From: Amycolatopsis decaplanina DSM 44594
Lineage (GTDB): Bacteria > Actinomycetota > Actinomycetes > Mycobacteriales > Pseudonocardiaceae
Direction of reading: 5' to 3'
Assembly (NCBI RefSeq): GCF_000342005.1
Contig: NZ_AOHO01000028.1
Coordinates: forward strand, 225,537 to 289,536
Length of the DNA: 64,000 nt
The position numbers were made by a program, and so were the translations under genes. The notes beneath the pieces are model-generated. The model was not told the origin of the DNA, did no database searches, and was given only the letters and a program-made list of their open reading frames with translations. Shown here piece after piece: positions 25,973 to 34,694 of the stretch (its first letter is position 1; each line of letters begins with the position of its first letter).

Positions 25973-27451
25973 ATGACCGAACCGAACAGGCGGAACGTGC
26001 TCCGCGGGGCGGCCGCACTGGCCATCGGCGGAGCCGCCGCGGCCTACGGGAGCACAGGGTCCGCCTTCGCCGCCCAGTCCCCTTCGATCCGCGCCGCGAA
26101 GGAGCGTTTTCCTTTCGTCGAGGGTGCTTTCGCGCCGGTCAAGGAGGAGGTGACCGCGTTCGGCCTGCCGGTCACCGGCCGCATTCCGAAGGACCTCTGC
26201 GGGCGGTACCTGCGGACCGGGCCGAACGTCCTCGGGCTCGAGGATCCACGCGCCCACCACTGGATGCTGGGTGAGGGGATGGTGCACGGCGTCCGGCTGC
26301 GCGACGGGAAGGCCGAGTGGTACCGCAACCGCTGGGTGCGTTCGTCCGGTGTCGCGGCGAAACTCGGCGAGCGGTATCCGTGGCCGGTGCCCGCCGAGGA
26401 CTTCGCGCCGAACACGCACGTCATCAGCCACCACGGCCGCATCCTCACCCTGCAGGAGTCCGGCGCCCCGCCGTACGAACTCGACGGCGAACTGAACACG
26501 TTGGGGCCGTTCGATTTCAGCGGTTCGCTGGAGGGCTCCTACACCGCGCATACCAAGTTCGACGCCCGTGCCGACGAACTGCACGCGGTGACCTATCACC
26601 CGACCTGGGACCACGTGCGGCATCTGATGGTCGACCGGACCGGCCGCGTGGTGCGGACCACCCGGATCCCGGTCACCGACAGCCCGATGATGCACGACTT
26701 CGGGCTCACCGAGAATTACGTGGTCGTCTTCGACGTGCCTGTCACCTTCGATCCACAGCCCGGCAAGGTGGTGCCCTACAAATGGAACACGGAGCACCCG
26801 GCCAGGGTGGGGGTGATGAAACGCGACGGCGGCCCCGTCCGCTGGTTCGGGGTGGATCCGGTGTTCTACTCGCACACGCTCAACGCCTACGAGCAGGGCT
26901 CCACCGTGGTGGTCGACCTGACCACGATGCCGGCCCCGTTCGAGGTGGCCGGTAAACAGGGCTTCGGCGGCCCGTCGGCGTCAGGTCCGCCCGTGCTGGA
27001 GCGCTGGACGATCGATCTCGCGCAGGGGCGGGTCCGGCGCCGTGTTCTCGACGACCGGCCGCAGGAGTTCCCACGGCTCAACGAAAGTCTGGTGTCACGG
27101 CGGCACAGGTACGGCTATTCGGCCTCCCCCGGCGAATTGTTCGACGTCTACCTGGACAAGCCTTCCGGCTCTTTCGGCAACGCGCTGATCAAGCACGACT
27201 TGCGGAGCGGACGCTCGGAGGTGCACCGCTTCGGCCGGGGCGCCGACGCGAGCGAAGCGGTGTTCGTGCCGTCGTCCCGCAGCAAGTCCGAGGATGACGG
27301 TTATGCCCTCGCCTACGTGAACAACCCTGACCGCAACGCCTCTGACCTGGTGATCCTCGCGGCGCAAGACTTCACCGCGAAGCCGCTGGCACGCATCCAC
27401 CTGCCGAGGCCGGTGCCGCTGGGCTTCCATGGAAGCTGGGTCGCCGACTGA
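25973..27451 (+). CDS. Tat-exported carotenoid (Rpe65/CCD) oxygenase
   Basis: The 492-residue protein belongs to the carotenoid cleavage dioxygenase/lignostilbene dioxygenase family. These are seven-bladed propellers with iron held by four histidines; candidates here lie in TYHPTWDH, MHDFGL, SHTLNAYE and the C-terminal GFHGSWV. Known members cleave a conjugated double bond in carotenoids, apocarotenoids or stilbenes; the substrate here is unknown. Unusually, it starts with a twin-arginine-like leader: RRNVLRG followed by an Ala-rich hydrophobic segment ending in SAFAAQ. It is therefore predicted to be exported folded. ATG 25973 follows TTGGGGGATC. It is under the divergent TetR. Confidence 0.85.
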   Translation: MTEPNRRNVLRGAAALAIGGAAAAYGSTGSAFAAQSPSIRAAKERFPFVEGAFAPVKEEVTAFGLPVTGRIPKDLCGRYLRTGPNVLGLEDPRAHHWMLGEGMVHGVRLRDGKAEWYRNRWVRSSGVAAKLGERYPWPVPAEDFAPNTHVISHHGRILTLQESGAPPYELDGELNTLGPFDFSGSLEGSYTAHTKFDARADELHAVTYHPTWDHVRHLMVDRTGRVVRTTRIPVTDSPMMHDFGLTENYVVVFDVPVTFDPQPGKVVPYKWNTEHPARVGVMKRDGGPVRWFGVDPVFYSHTLNAYEQGSTVVVDLTTMPAPFEVAGKQGFGGPSASGPPVLERWTIDLAQGRVRRRVLDDRPQEFPRLNESLVSRRHRYGYSASPGELFDVYLDKPSGSFGNALIKHDLRSGRSEVHRFGRGADASEAVFVPSSRSKSEDDGYALAYVNNPDRNASDLVILAAQDFTAKPLARIHLPRPVPLGFHGSWVAD

Positions 27452-27457
27452 CCGATC

Positions 27458-27487
27458 GGGTGGTCGCCGGACGCCCGGCGACCACCC
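27458..27487. terminator. bidirectional terminator hairpin
   Basis: A perfect 13-bp stem (GGGTGGTCGCCGG at 27458-27470 with 27475-27487) and a 4-base loop fill the gap between two convergent genes. It is well placed to end both the carotenoid oxygenase and the DUF5682 operon. Confidence 0.85.
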
Positions 27488-27493
27488 CCCGGT

Positions 27494-30250
27494 TCACACT
27501 CCGGTGAGCACCTCCTCCACCGCGGCGGCGGAGTCCGGGTAGCGCTCGAGCAGCGCCAAACCGGTGGACGCGGTGCTCCCCCACGGCTCGTCGCAGCCCA
27601 GCAGACCCGCCACGGCATCACAGGCCGCCGGATGCGCCGCCAGCAACGCGAGGCCGCCGCCTCCGGTCTTCCTCGTCACCGCGATGGGTTCCGGCTGATC
27701 CTTCCAGGGCGGGACCCATTCGTCGAGTGCCGTGAGACGGCCGGGGAAGATCCGCCCGGCCTCGCGCACGAGCAGCGGTACCAGCTCCGCGCCCCGGGAG
27801 CGCAGCGTGGTGATCAACATCGGCAACCAGGGCAGCAGCAATCTGTCCGGAAGCTCGGCGAAGGCGTTCGACACCGCCTCGACGACGAAGTCCGCCAATC
27901 CCGGCGCCGGTTCCAGCGCGTGGACGAAACCGCTCAGGTAGCGCGGGTAAGCGGGCAGCACCATCGGGTTCGCCAGCAGTCCGGCGCACCGCTCACGCAG
28001 TTCCGCGCGCGAAAGGCGCCCGAGCTGGACCTGCGCCGCCCACAGCAGTGCCACCTTCGACGGCTCCTCCGGATGGGATCCGGTGATCGCCAGCTCCAGC
28101 TGCGTGCGGTCGCACCCCAATGACAAGGCGAGCGCCTCCATGCTGAACAGGAAGCCGAGCATCGCGGCGACCTGCTCGACACCGGCCTCCTCGTCGGCGA
28201 AGGCCGCCGGGAGCAGGGTGCAGTAGTGCGCGTACCCCGTCCTGACGAAGTCCTCGATCCAACGCGGCAGCACCGGCTCGCTGGTCCGGTAGTGCGCCAG
28301 CAGCCTCCGCACCCGCCGCAGCACTTCCGGAGCGCCGTCGACGGTGCGCTCGGTGGCCAGTACCTCCAGGGCACGCGTGCCCAGTTCCCCCGCCAGCCGG
28401 GCGCTGCGCAGGTAGAGCGTCGCGTCCTCGACCGCTCCGAGCACCTTCGCGGCGGTGGCCTGGGGGTGATAGGCGGCTCGCCGAAGCCGTTGTTCCAGCA
28501 CCTGTTCGACGCTGACGCCCTCGTAGCCCAGCTCGATCAGGGCGCGCTGGTGAGTGCCCAGCGCCAGATCCCACGACTCCTGGATCGGCCGTTCGCCGAG
28601 CCGCCGCTCCCCCATGATCGGCCGTGCCGCGCCGTGCGGCATCAGGTAACGCAGCATCCACAGCAGATCGGAGCAGGGCTCCAGCTCCGGCTTCGTCGCG
28701 ATGTCGAGCAGCGCCCGTTGCACACCTCGTTGCTGCAGCTTGAGGTTCAGGGGCTCCAGTCTGTCGTGCACGTCGCGCGCCAGCGGTGGCAAAGCGTCGT
28801 AGCCGACCTGGCCGATGCGGTCGCCGCCCATCATGATCTCGACGAGGCGGCGCACGTCGCGCCTGCCGGGCACGACGTCCTTCTCGATACAGGTGACCGC
28901 CGCGTCCTGGAAGTCGTACGGCGTCGGCTTGGCCCGGTCACGCAGGCCCGCCAGCAGGATCGAGGTCTCGAACACCGCGATGGCGTCCGCAGTCGAGGAC
29001 AGGTACCCGTTGCGGCGCGCCGCCCGGACGATCTCGACCGACCAGCCCAGCAGCTCGGCCTCGTCCAGCCTGTCGAGCACCGGAGGTCGTTGCAGGAAGC
29101 CGGAAAGCCGGTCCGCCGCCACCGGATCCGGCGTCGGCGCGGGCAGCTCCGCGGCTTTCTTCCGCTTCGGCCCGCCCACCTGTCCTTCCAGCTGGAACTG
29201 CTTGACCTTGGTGCGCTTGAGGTTTTTCGCCCACTCGGTCGCCGCGATCGACACCGATCCCCCGGCCAGCCCGAACTGCGCCTCGATCGAGGCGTGGCTA
29301 GAAGGGATCAGCCCGTACTGCCAGGTGCTCGCACTGCGCGGGCTGATCACGAACCGGTCCGTACCTTCGACACCGAATTCCGCGACCCGGCTGGCCGCGT
29401 GGAAGGCGCCGCAGATGTAGAGACATTCCGCGGGATCCGCGCCCGAGGCGGCGAGATGCTCACGCATACGGGTCCACATGTAACGCTCACGGTCTTCGTC
29501 CACCCGCACGTGCCGGGTGTCCCCCGGCGCGAGACGGCGAAACAGGCTGCCGATCAGGAACATGACCTGGCGGTAGGTGTCATGGTCACTGTCGCCGAGC
29601 GGCAGCTCGACATATTGGTGCCACCACTCCGACCAGTGCCGCACCCGCCCGTGCCGCAGCAGGTGCTCCTCGAGTTCGGCGAACCGGGGCCGCAGATCAC
29701 CGATCTCGACGCCGACCGCGTCACCGTGCAGCGCGGCCTCCTCCTCGGCGGGCGGCTCGTCCGGGTCCGGGGACGGCTCCCGTTCGTTCCACTGGAAGAC
29801 GTGGTCCGCCGACCGGTCGACGAGGACGAGTTCGACGCCCGGGGTGTCGAGGGCGTACGCGATCGCTTGGTACTCCGCCGAAGCCTCGGTGATCGGCGCG
29901 ACCACGGACAGGGGCGCCCACTCGGCGGGGAATCCCTTCACGTCCGTCGCGAAAGCCTGCACCGCCACCGGAAGACGGCAGTTCCGCAGCTCGGTCAGCA
30001 ACGGCGCCATGTCTTCGCACAGTTCGAGGTAGACCACCTTCGGCTGCTTCTCCCGCAACCGCCGTGCCATCGCCACGGCCGAAGCCGGGGAATGGTGGCA
30101 GACCGGGAAGATCTCCAAAGGCTCGCGCACCGCGCGGTCGACGTCGTCGACGAGCCCGAGCAGGATGCCCTCCAGCGCTGCGGGTCCGTCGGCGAAGGCG
30201 GCCGCGGCCTCCTGCAGCTGGCCGCGCAACGCCTCGAAGGCGCCGCTCAC
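27494..30250 (-). CDS. DUF5682 family protein of the MoxR-VWA operon
   Basis: This 918-residue protein ends a five-gene operon. Its N-terminal region contains FPVCHHSPASAVAMARRL and VVYLELCEDMAPLL; the DUF5682 family has a similar RHHSPA...ELP pattern. Together with YICGAFHAAS near residue 280 it recalls the TraB/ChaN/EreA superfamily of His/Glu-based hydrolases, which is an inference. The remaining 600 residues are mostly helical and unassigned. It starts with GTG overlapping the MoxR stop by four bases, so expression is coupled. No signal peptide or membrane segment is present. The invariant association with a MoxR ATPase and VWA protein suggests it is the effector or client of that pair. 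Confidence 0.75.
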   Translation of the reverse strand: MSGAFEALRGQLQEAAAAFADGPAALEGILLGLVDDVDRAVREPLEIFPVCHHSPASAVAMARRLREKQPKVVYLELCEDMAPLLTELRNCRLPVAVQAFATDVKGFPAEWAPLSVVAPITEASAEYQAIAYALDTPGVELVLVDRSADHVFQWNEREPSPDPDEPPAEEEAALHGDAVGVEIGDLRPRFAELEEHLLRHGRVRHWSEWWHQYVELPLGDSDHDTYRQVMFLIGSLFRRLAPGDTRHVRVDEDRERYMWTRMREHLAASGADPAECLYICGAFHAASRVAEFGVEGTDRFVISPRSASTWQYGLIPSSHASIEAQFGLAGGSVSIAATEWAKNLKRTKVKQFQLEGQVGGPKRKKAAELPAPTPDPVAADRLSGFLQRPPVLDRLDEAELLGWSVEIVRAARRNGYLSSTADAIAVFETSILLAGLRDRAKPTPYDFQDAAVTCIEKDVVPGRRDVRRLVEIMMGGDRIGQVGYDALPPLARDVHDRLEPLNLKLQQRGVQRALLDIATKPELEPCSDLLWMLRYLMPHGAARPIMGERRLGERPIQESWDLALGTHQRALIELGYEGVSVEQVLEQRLRRAAYHPQATAAKVLGAVEDATLYLRSARLAGELGTRALEVLATERTVDGAPEVLRRVRRLLAHYRTSEPVLPRWIEDFVRTGYAHYCTLLPAAFADEEAGVEQVAAMLGFLFSMEALALSLGCDRTQLELAITGSHPEEPSKVALLWAAQVQLGRLSRAELRERCAGLLANPMVLPAYPRYLSGFVHALEPAPGLADFVVEAVSNAFAELPDRLLLPWLPMLITTLRSRGAELVPLLVREAGRIFPGRLTALDEWVPPWKDQPEPIAVTRKTGGGGLALLAAHPAACDAVAGLLGCDEPWGSTASTGLALLERYPDSAAAVEEVLTGV

Positions 30251-31359
30251 GAGAGGGTGGCGATCGCGTCGCGGCCGCCGTCGAGGAACTCCGGCCAGTC
30301 CCCGCCCTCGTCCTTGCTTCGAGGTTCGACGACGCCGTGCAGGTACTTGTTGAGGATCGCGAGATCCTCCGGCTCACGACGGGCGAGCGAGCCGACGAGC
30401 GACGACGCCAGCGTGCGGGCGGTCAGTGCGCGTTCCCCGAAGAAGTTGCTGTGCAGCACCGCGTCTTCGAGCACGCCGATCTGTTCGGCGGTGGACAACG
30501 CGGACTCCAGCTTCTCGTCGTCACTGCCCGCCGACGCCGCCGCGGCGCGAAGGTCGCCGAAGCTGCGCAGCAGCACGTCGAGCAGCGTCGGGGGCACGTC
30601 CAGCTCGATCTGGTGGCGACGCAGCAGTTCCTCGGTGCGGAAGCGGACGATCTCCGCCTCGCTCTTCTTGTTCGTGACCACCGGGATACGGACGAAGTTG
30701 AAGCGGCGCTTGAGCGCGGAGGACAGGTCGTTGACTCCGCGGTCGCGACTGTTGGCGGTGGCGATCACGGAGAAGCCGGGCTTGGCGAAGACGATGCCGT
30801 CATTGTCCAGTTCCGGCACCGAGATGTACTTCTCCGACAGGATCGAGATCAGCGCGTCCTGCACGTCGCTGGTGGACCGGGTCAGCTCCTCGAACCGGCC
30901 GATCGAACCCGCCTCCATCGCGGTCATGATCGGCGAGGGGATCATGGACTCGCGGGACTGGCCCTTGGCGATGACCATGGAGACGTTCCACGAGTACTTG
31001 ATGTGGTCCTCGGTGGTGCCGGCGGTCCCCTGCACGACGAGCGTGGAGTTGCGGGAGATCGCCGCGGCCAGCAGTTCGGCGAGCCAGCTCTTGCCGGTGC
31101 CGGGGTCGCCGATCAGCAGGAGCCCGCGGTCGGAGGCGAGCGTGACGATGGCCCGCTCGACGATGCTCCGGTCGCCGAACCATTTCTGCGAGATCTCGCG
31201 GTCGAGTCCGTCGGCTCGCTCGGAGCCGAGGATGAACAGACGCAGCATCTTCGGGGACAGGCGCCACGCGAACGGTTTGGGGTTGTCGTCGACGGACTCC
31301 AGCCAATCCAGCTCTTCGGCGTACTTGATCTCGGCGGGGGCGCGCAACAGGTCGGACAT
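30247..31359 (-). CDS. MoxR-type AAA+ ATPase
   Basis: The 370-residue ATPase has Walker A GDPGTGKS at residues 84-91 and the MoxR-type region FEELTRSTSDVQDALISIL. It also carries FSVIATANSRDRGVN (sensor 1) and the arginine-finger stretch SSALKRRFNFVRIP. MoxR ATPases act with VWA-domain proteins as chaperones or remodellers. ATG 31359 follows an AAAGG ribosome-binding site and gives the normal length; the open frame to 31605 runs into the VWA gene. The upstream VWA stop is 20 bases away, and the downstream DUF5682 gene overlaps by four. A resemblance to E. coli YehL is noted from operon content. Confidence 0.9.
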   Translation of the reverse strand: MSDLLRAPAEIKYAEELDWLESVDDNPKPFAWRLSPKMLRLFILGSERADGLDREISQKWFGDRSIVERAIVTLASDRGLLLIGDPGTGKSWLAELLAAAISRNSTLVVQGTAGTTEDHIKYSWNVSMVIAKGQSRESMIPSPIMTAMEAGSIGRFEELTRSTSDVQDALISILSEKYISVPELDNDGIVFAKPGFSVIATANSRDRGVNDLSSALKRRFNFVRIPVVTNKKSEAEIVRFRTEELLRRHQIELDVPPTLLDVLLRSFGDLRAAAASAGSDDEKLESALSTAEQIGVLEDAVLHSNFFGERALTARTLASSLVGSLARREPEDLAILNKYLHGVVEPRSKDEGGDWPEFLDGGRDAIATLS

Positions 31360-31379
31360 GTCTTGCCTTTCGGGAAGGT

Positions 31380-32750
31380 TCAGGAGGTGAGGAAAGTCTT
31401 GAGTTCGTGGACGAGTTTGGTGATGTGGCCGGAGATCACCGGCGTGCCGAGATCCTTGAAGCGCTCGCGGAACCAAGGGTTGACGCTGCCCCGGCCGGCA
31501 CTGGTGACCGAACCGACCGGGATGAACTTCGCCCCGGACCGGTGGATCGCGGCCATGCTTTCGAAGAGCTGCTCGACGCGGGTCTCGTAGAAGTCGGAGA
31601 TCCACACCACCACGGTGTTGGCGGGTTCGGCGATCTTCGGCTGGGTCAGCGCCATCGCGACCATGCCGTCGTTGCCGCCGCCCAGGTTGGTGCGCAGCAG
31701 CGTTTCGAACGGATCATGCACCCACGGCGTGAGGTCGAGCGCCTGGGTGTCGTAGGCGATCAGATGAACGTCCACTTTGGGCAGTCCGGCGAAGATCGAG
31801 GCCAGCACGGCGCAGTTGACCATCGAGTCCACCATCGAGCCGGACTGGTCGACGACCGCGATGAGCCGCTGTGGCGTGGTCTTCTTCGCGGTCTGCTTGT
31901 AGTAGAGGCGATCGACGTAGAGTCGCTCCTCTTCCGGGCTCCAGTTGGTGAGGTTCTTCCAGATGGTGCGATCGAGGTCGAGGTTGCGGAAAACGCGCTT
32001 CGGCGGGACCGAGCGGTCCACCTTGCCCGTCGAGGCCTTTTCGACCTGGGTCCGCAGGACCTCCGCGATCTCGTCGACGTAACGGCGGATGAGCGACTTG
32101 GCGTTGGCCAGCGCCACTCCGGACAGATTGTCCTTGTCCCGCAACAACTGTTCGATGAGGGACATGCTCGGGCTCAGCTTCGCCGCGAGCGCGGGATCGG
32201 CGAGGACCTCGCGCAGATGCATCCGCTTGACGAGGTCCGCCTCAAGGGCGCCGAGTTCCGGGCCGATCGCCGGGATCAGGGTGCTCAGGTCAGGGGTGCC
32301 TCCCCCGCCGGTGCCGCCGAGTCCGGTCGGGGCGCCACCGGGACGACCGCCGCGCAGTTCGCCCGGACGGCAGCCCAACGCGCGCTCGAGCCAGCCCGCG
32401 TCGGCCTGCCAGCAGGACAGCTGCCCTGCCGTCACCGTGTGAGGTGCCGGGGCGAAGACGTTGAGCAACACCTTCGACACCAGCGCCGCGCGCCGCACCT
32501 CCGCGGCCTTGTCCCTGATGTCCTCGGCTTCGGGGACCATCAGCCCGTCGAACTCGGCGGCCAGCTCAGGATGACGCTGGACGACCGAGTCGACCGCGAC
32601 GTTCGGGTCCAGCAGCGCGGACGGCAGGCCTATGTCCTCGACCACGGCCACACTCGCCGATTCGAGCGCGGCCTGCTCCTCGGTGTCGAAGAGCCGGGCG
32701 AGCAGCCGCCAGTACAGGACCTGGCGGCGGTTGTCCTCGGGTTCGGTCAT
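31380..32750 (-). CDS. VWA-domain protein of the MoxR operon
   Basis: The 456-residue protein has a helical N-terminal half, a Gly-rich linker (about residues 134-152), and a C-terminal von Willebrand factor A domain. Its metal-ion site DQSGSM starts at Asp301; further site residues fall in TNLGGGNDG and VVWISDFYET. VWA proteins bind metal-dependent partners and are the usual mates of MoxR ATPases, here by analogy with YehP. The ATG at 32750 overlaps the upstream stop by four bases (ATGA). There is no signal peptide, so the complex should be cytosolic. Confidence 0.88.
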   Translation of the reverse strand: MTEPEDNRRQVLYWRLLARLFDTEEQAALESASVAVVEDIGLPSALLDPNVAVDSVVQRHPELAAEFDGLMVPEAEDIRDKAAEVRRAALVSKVLLNVFAPAPHTVTAGQLSCWQADAGWLERALGCRPGELRGGRPGGAPTGLGGTGGGGTPDLSTLIPAIGPELGALEADLVKRMHLREVLADPALAAKLSPSMSLIEQLLRDKDNLSGVALANAKSLIRRYVDEIAEVLRTQVEKASTGKVDRSVPPKRVFRNLDLDRTIWKNLTNWSPEEERLYVDRLYYKQTAKKTTPQRLIAVVDQSGSMVDSMVNCAVLASIFAGLPKVDVHLIAYDTQALDLTPWVHDPFETLLRTNLGGGNDGMVAMALTQPKIAEPANTVVVWISDFYETRVEQLFESMAAIHRSGAKFIPVGSVTSAGRGSVNPWFRERFKDLGTPVISGHITKLVHELKTFLTS

Positions 32751-34126
32751 TTCCGCAACAGCCTTCCGGCGCGCTCGCGCAGTACGGCCGCGGCGTCGGT
32801 GGCGGCCTTCTCGGCTTTCACCCCGGCCTTGTCCGTGGTGCCCCCGGCCCACGCGCCGGCGTGCACGGGGGTGGTCTTTTTGCGCACGGTGGTCTCGACG
32901 GCGAGCGGCTGCAGGCGGAAACCGCCGTCCCACCGGATCAGGCCGATGCACGCGCTGGAACTCGCGACCGCCTTCGGCGTGAGCGGACCGGCGGCCGGGA
33001 TGCGATCGGTCTCGACGGAGAGCTGGTTCCCGGCGAACGTGAACGTGAGCGCGTCCTCGTCGCCCTCGATGCCGTAACCCTCGAGGAAGACAGGGACGGC
33101 GATCCGCACCGGGTGCCGGTCCAGTGGCGCGACCACCGGCGTGAAGGCCTTCGGCAGAGCGACACGCGCGGTGGAGAAGGCGTCCGCGGGCTCGCCGAGG
33201 CGAGCATGCTCGTCCTGCCAGAGCAGGTCGCCCTCGGCGGTGACCGGCATGTCGGTGAGGTCCATCGACCGGCCCTCGCTGATCGCCGTGAGCAGGGAAA
33301 GATGCGGGCGCAGCAACTGCCAGATCCCGGCGCCGATGATCGTGTCCGGCTTCGGCACGGTCACGTTCGCGCGCACGAGACGGGGCGCTGCGCCGTCGTC
33401 GGGTTCGAACACGGCGTGGACCTGGGCCTGTGCGGCCGTCGAATGTTCCAGCAGATCGACCCCGAGCGGCAGCAGGCGGCCCGTGATCGTGCCGGTCGCG
33501 GGCGTCGCCGCCGCCCCGGGCAAGGTCAGCACCATTCCGCGTGACCACAGGTCACCCCAGCGCCGGGCGGGGACGCGCTCCAATGCCGCACCAGGGCAGG
33601 ACGCCGCGAGCTCGGCCGCGAAGCCGTCGAGCAGGACAGCCAGCCGGCGCGAGGTCGGTTCCGCGAGCAGCGCGGAGATCACCGGCGCCGAAGCCGAGAT
33701 CAGGTCGTGGTCGATGCCCCGCCACCCGGCACGGGCCAGATCGGACAGCCAGGACCGTGCGGCGGCCAGCAGATTCGGTGCTTCCGTCTCCGAGGTTTGC
33801 CAGGCGACCTCTTCGTCCAGTGGACGACCGGACGCCTCGGCGAGGCACGCGAGGATCGCGTCATGCACGGAGCCGAAGACTGCGATCCTCGCCGCCGCAA
33901 GGGAAACAAAGTGTTCCTCCCCCGCCGCACCGGCTGCGGTCTTCTCGGCCGCCTCCGCCACCCGTGCCGCCAACGGCGACCCCGCGACGGCGTCGGCCAG
34001 CTCGGTCAAGCCCGCGATCTTCTGGGGACGAAGCAGCCCGGCGACGAGCACGTCGTCGAAGGCGTCGACAACCGCCAGCGCCTCGTCGAGACCGGCGATG
34101 GGATCGGTGAGCAGGTCGATGCGCAT
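32747..34126 (-). CDS. unrecognised protein of the MoxR-VWA operon
   Basis: The 459-residue protein was not recognised beyond its operon context. Its N-terminal half is alpha-helical and Ala-rich. The C-terminal half is beta-rich and contains VLTLPGAAATPATGTITG and several short strands ending in LQPLAVETTVRKK. It is cytosolic, with no catalytic motif visible. The ATG at 34126 overlaps the stop of the SWIM gene by one base (TGATG), and its end overlaps the VWA gene by four. This coupling on both sides argues for a stoichiometric complex component. YehM-type proteins hold the comparable place in related operons, but sequence similarity was not established. Confidence 0.75.
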   Translation of the reverse strand: MRIDLLTDPIAGLDEALAVVDAFDDVLVAGLLRPQKIAGLTELADAVAGSPLAARVAEAAEKTAAGAAGEEHFVSLAAARIAVFGSVHDAILACLAEASGRPLDEEVAWQTSETEAPNLLAAARSWLSDLARAGWRGIDHDLISASAPVISALLAEPTSRRLAVLLDGFAAELAASCPGAALERVPARRWGDLWSRGMVLTLPGAAATPATGTITGRLLPLGVDLLEHSTAAQAQVHAVFEPDDGAAPRLVRANVTVPKPDTIIGAGIWQLLRPHLSLLTAISEGRSMDLTDMPVTAEGDLLWQDEHARLGEPADAFSTARVALPKAFTPVVAPLDRHPVRIAVPVFLEGYGIEGDEDALTFTFAGNQLSVETDRIPAAGPLTPKAVASSSACIGLIRWDGGFRLQPLAVETTVRKKTTPVHAGAWAGGTTDKAGVKAEKAATDAAAVLRERAGRLLRK

Positions 34127-34623
34127 CACACCACCGCCCTGGTCGGCGGGAACCACTGCAGCTCCGGCACCGGCGCCGTCGACGGCTCGAATTCGAGGTA
34201 TGCCAAGTGCCGCAAGAACTGGCTGAACACCGAAGCGGCGGCGGTGTTGTCACCCTGCGACGGCCGTGTCGCGCTCATGGTCTGCGAAATGGCCTGCGCG
34301 GTCGGCTCGGGAACTTCGACGCGCAGGTACCGCGCCACCCGCTCGGCGCCGTACTGAAGAGTGGATTCGTTGATCAGGGCGAGAATGTGGTTGCAGAACA
34401 TCCCCCGAGCCCCGCCGCAAGGCCGGTTGTTGTTGGTACTACAGGCGAATTCGTACGTGCTCGCCGCGACCGACGAGACGTACACCCGGCCGATGTCCGA
34501 GCCGCTGGACACCACGCCCTGCACCCGTCCGTCGGCCAGTTCGACGAACGGGACCTTCGCGAGCTTGCGCGGGCGGGCAGGTGGCAACACCCTGGCCGTG
34601 CTTGCTCTTTCCCAGTCTGACAA
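34126..34623 (-). CDS. SWIM-type zinc-finger protein, first gene of MoxR-VWA operon
   Basis: The 165-residue protein has a zinc-binding cluster between residues 60 and 82: CSTNNNRPCGGARGMFCNH. The spacing deviates from the standard CxC...CxH SWIM pattern, but the strand pattern before it (YVSSVAASTYEFAC) and the role in the operon fit. The start is a TTG at 34623, preceded by AAGGAGAAG; the nearby ATG is out of frame. SWIM proteins of the YehQ type accompany MoxR/VWA genes. It would provide DNA or protein binding for the complex. Translation leads directly into the next gene by a TGATG overlap. Confidence 0.75.
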   Translation of the reverse strand: MSDWERASTARVLPPARPRKLAKVPFVELADGRVQGVVSSGSDIGRVYVSSVAASTYEFACSTNNNRPCGGARGMFCNHILALINESTLQYGAERVARYLRVEVPEPTAQAISQTMSATRPSQGDNTAAASVFSQFLRHLAYLEFEPSTAPVPELQWFPPTRAVV

Positions 34624-34694
34624 CGCATCTTCTCCTTGCGGGGTGCCTCGGTGGGGACTGGGATGAACCTAGCGGGAGGCACCGACAGTTTTGA

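Noticed and set aside
28226..31390. 1054-codon forward open frame across the DUF5682/MoxR region
   Set aside because: Antisense to two well-supported genes with strong motifs; the composition is typical of GC-rich shadows.
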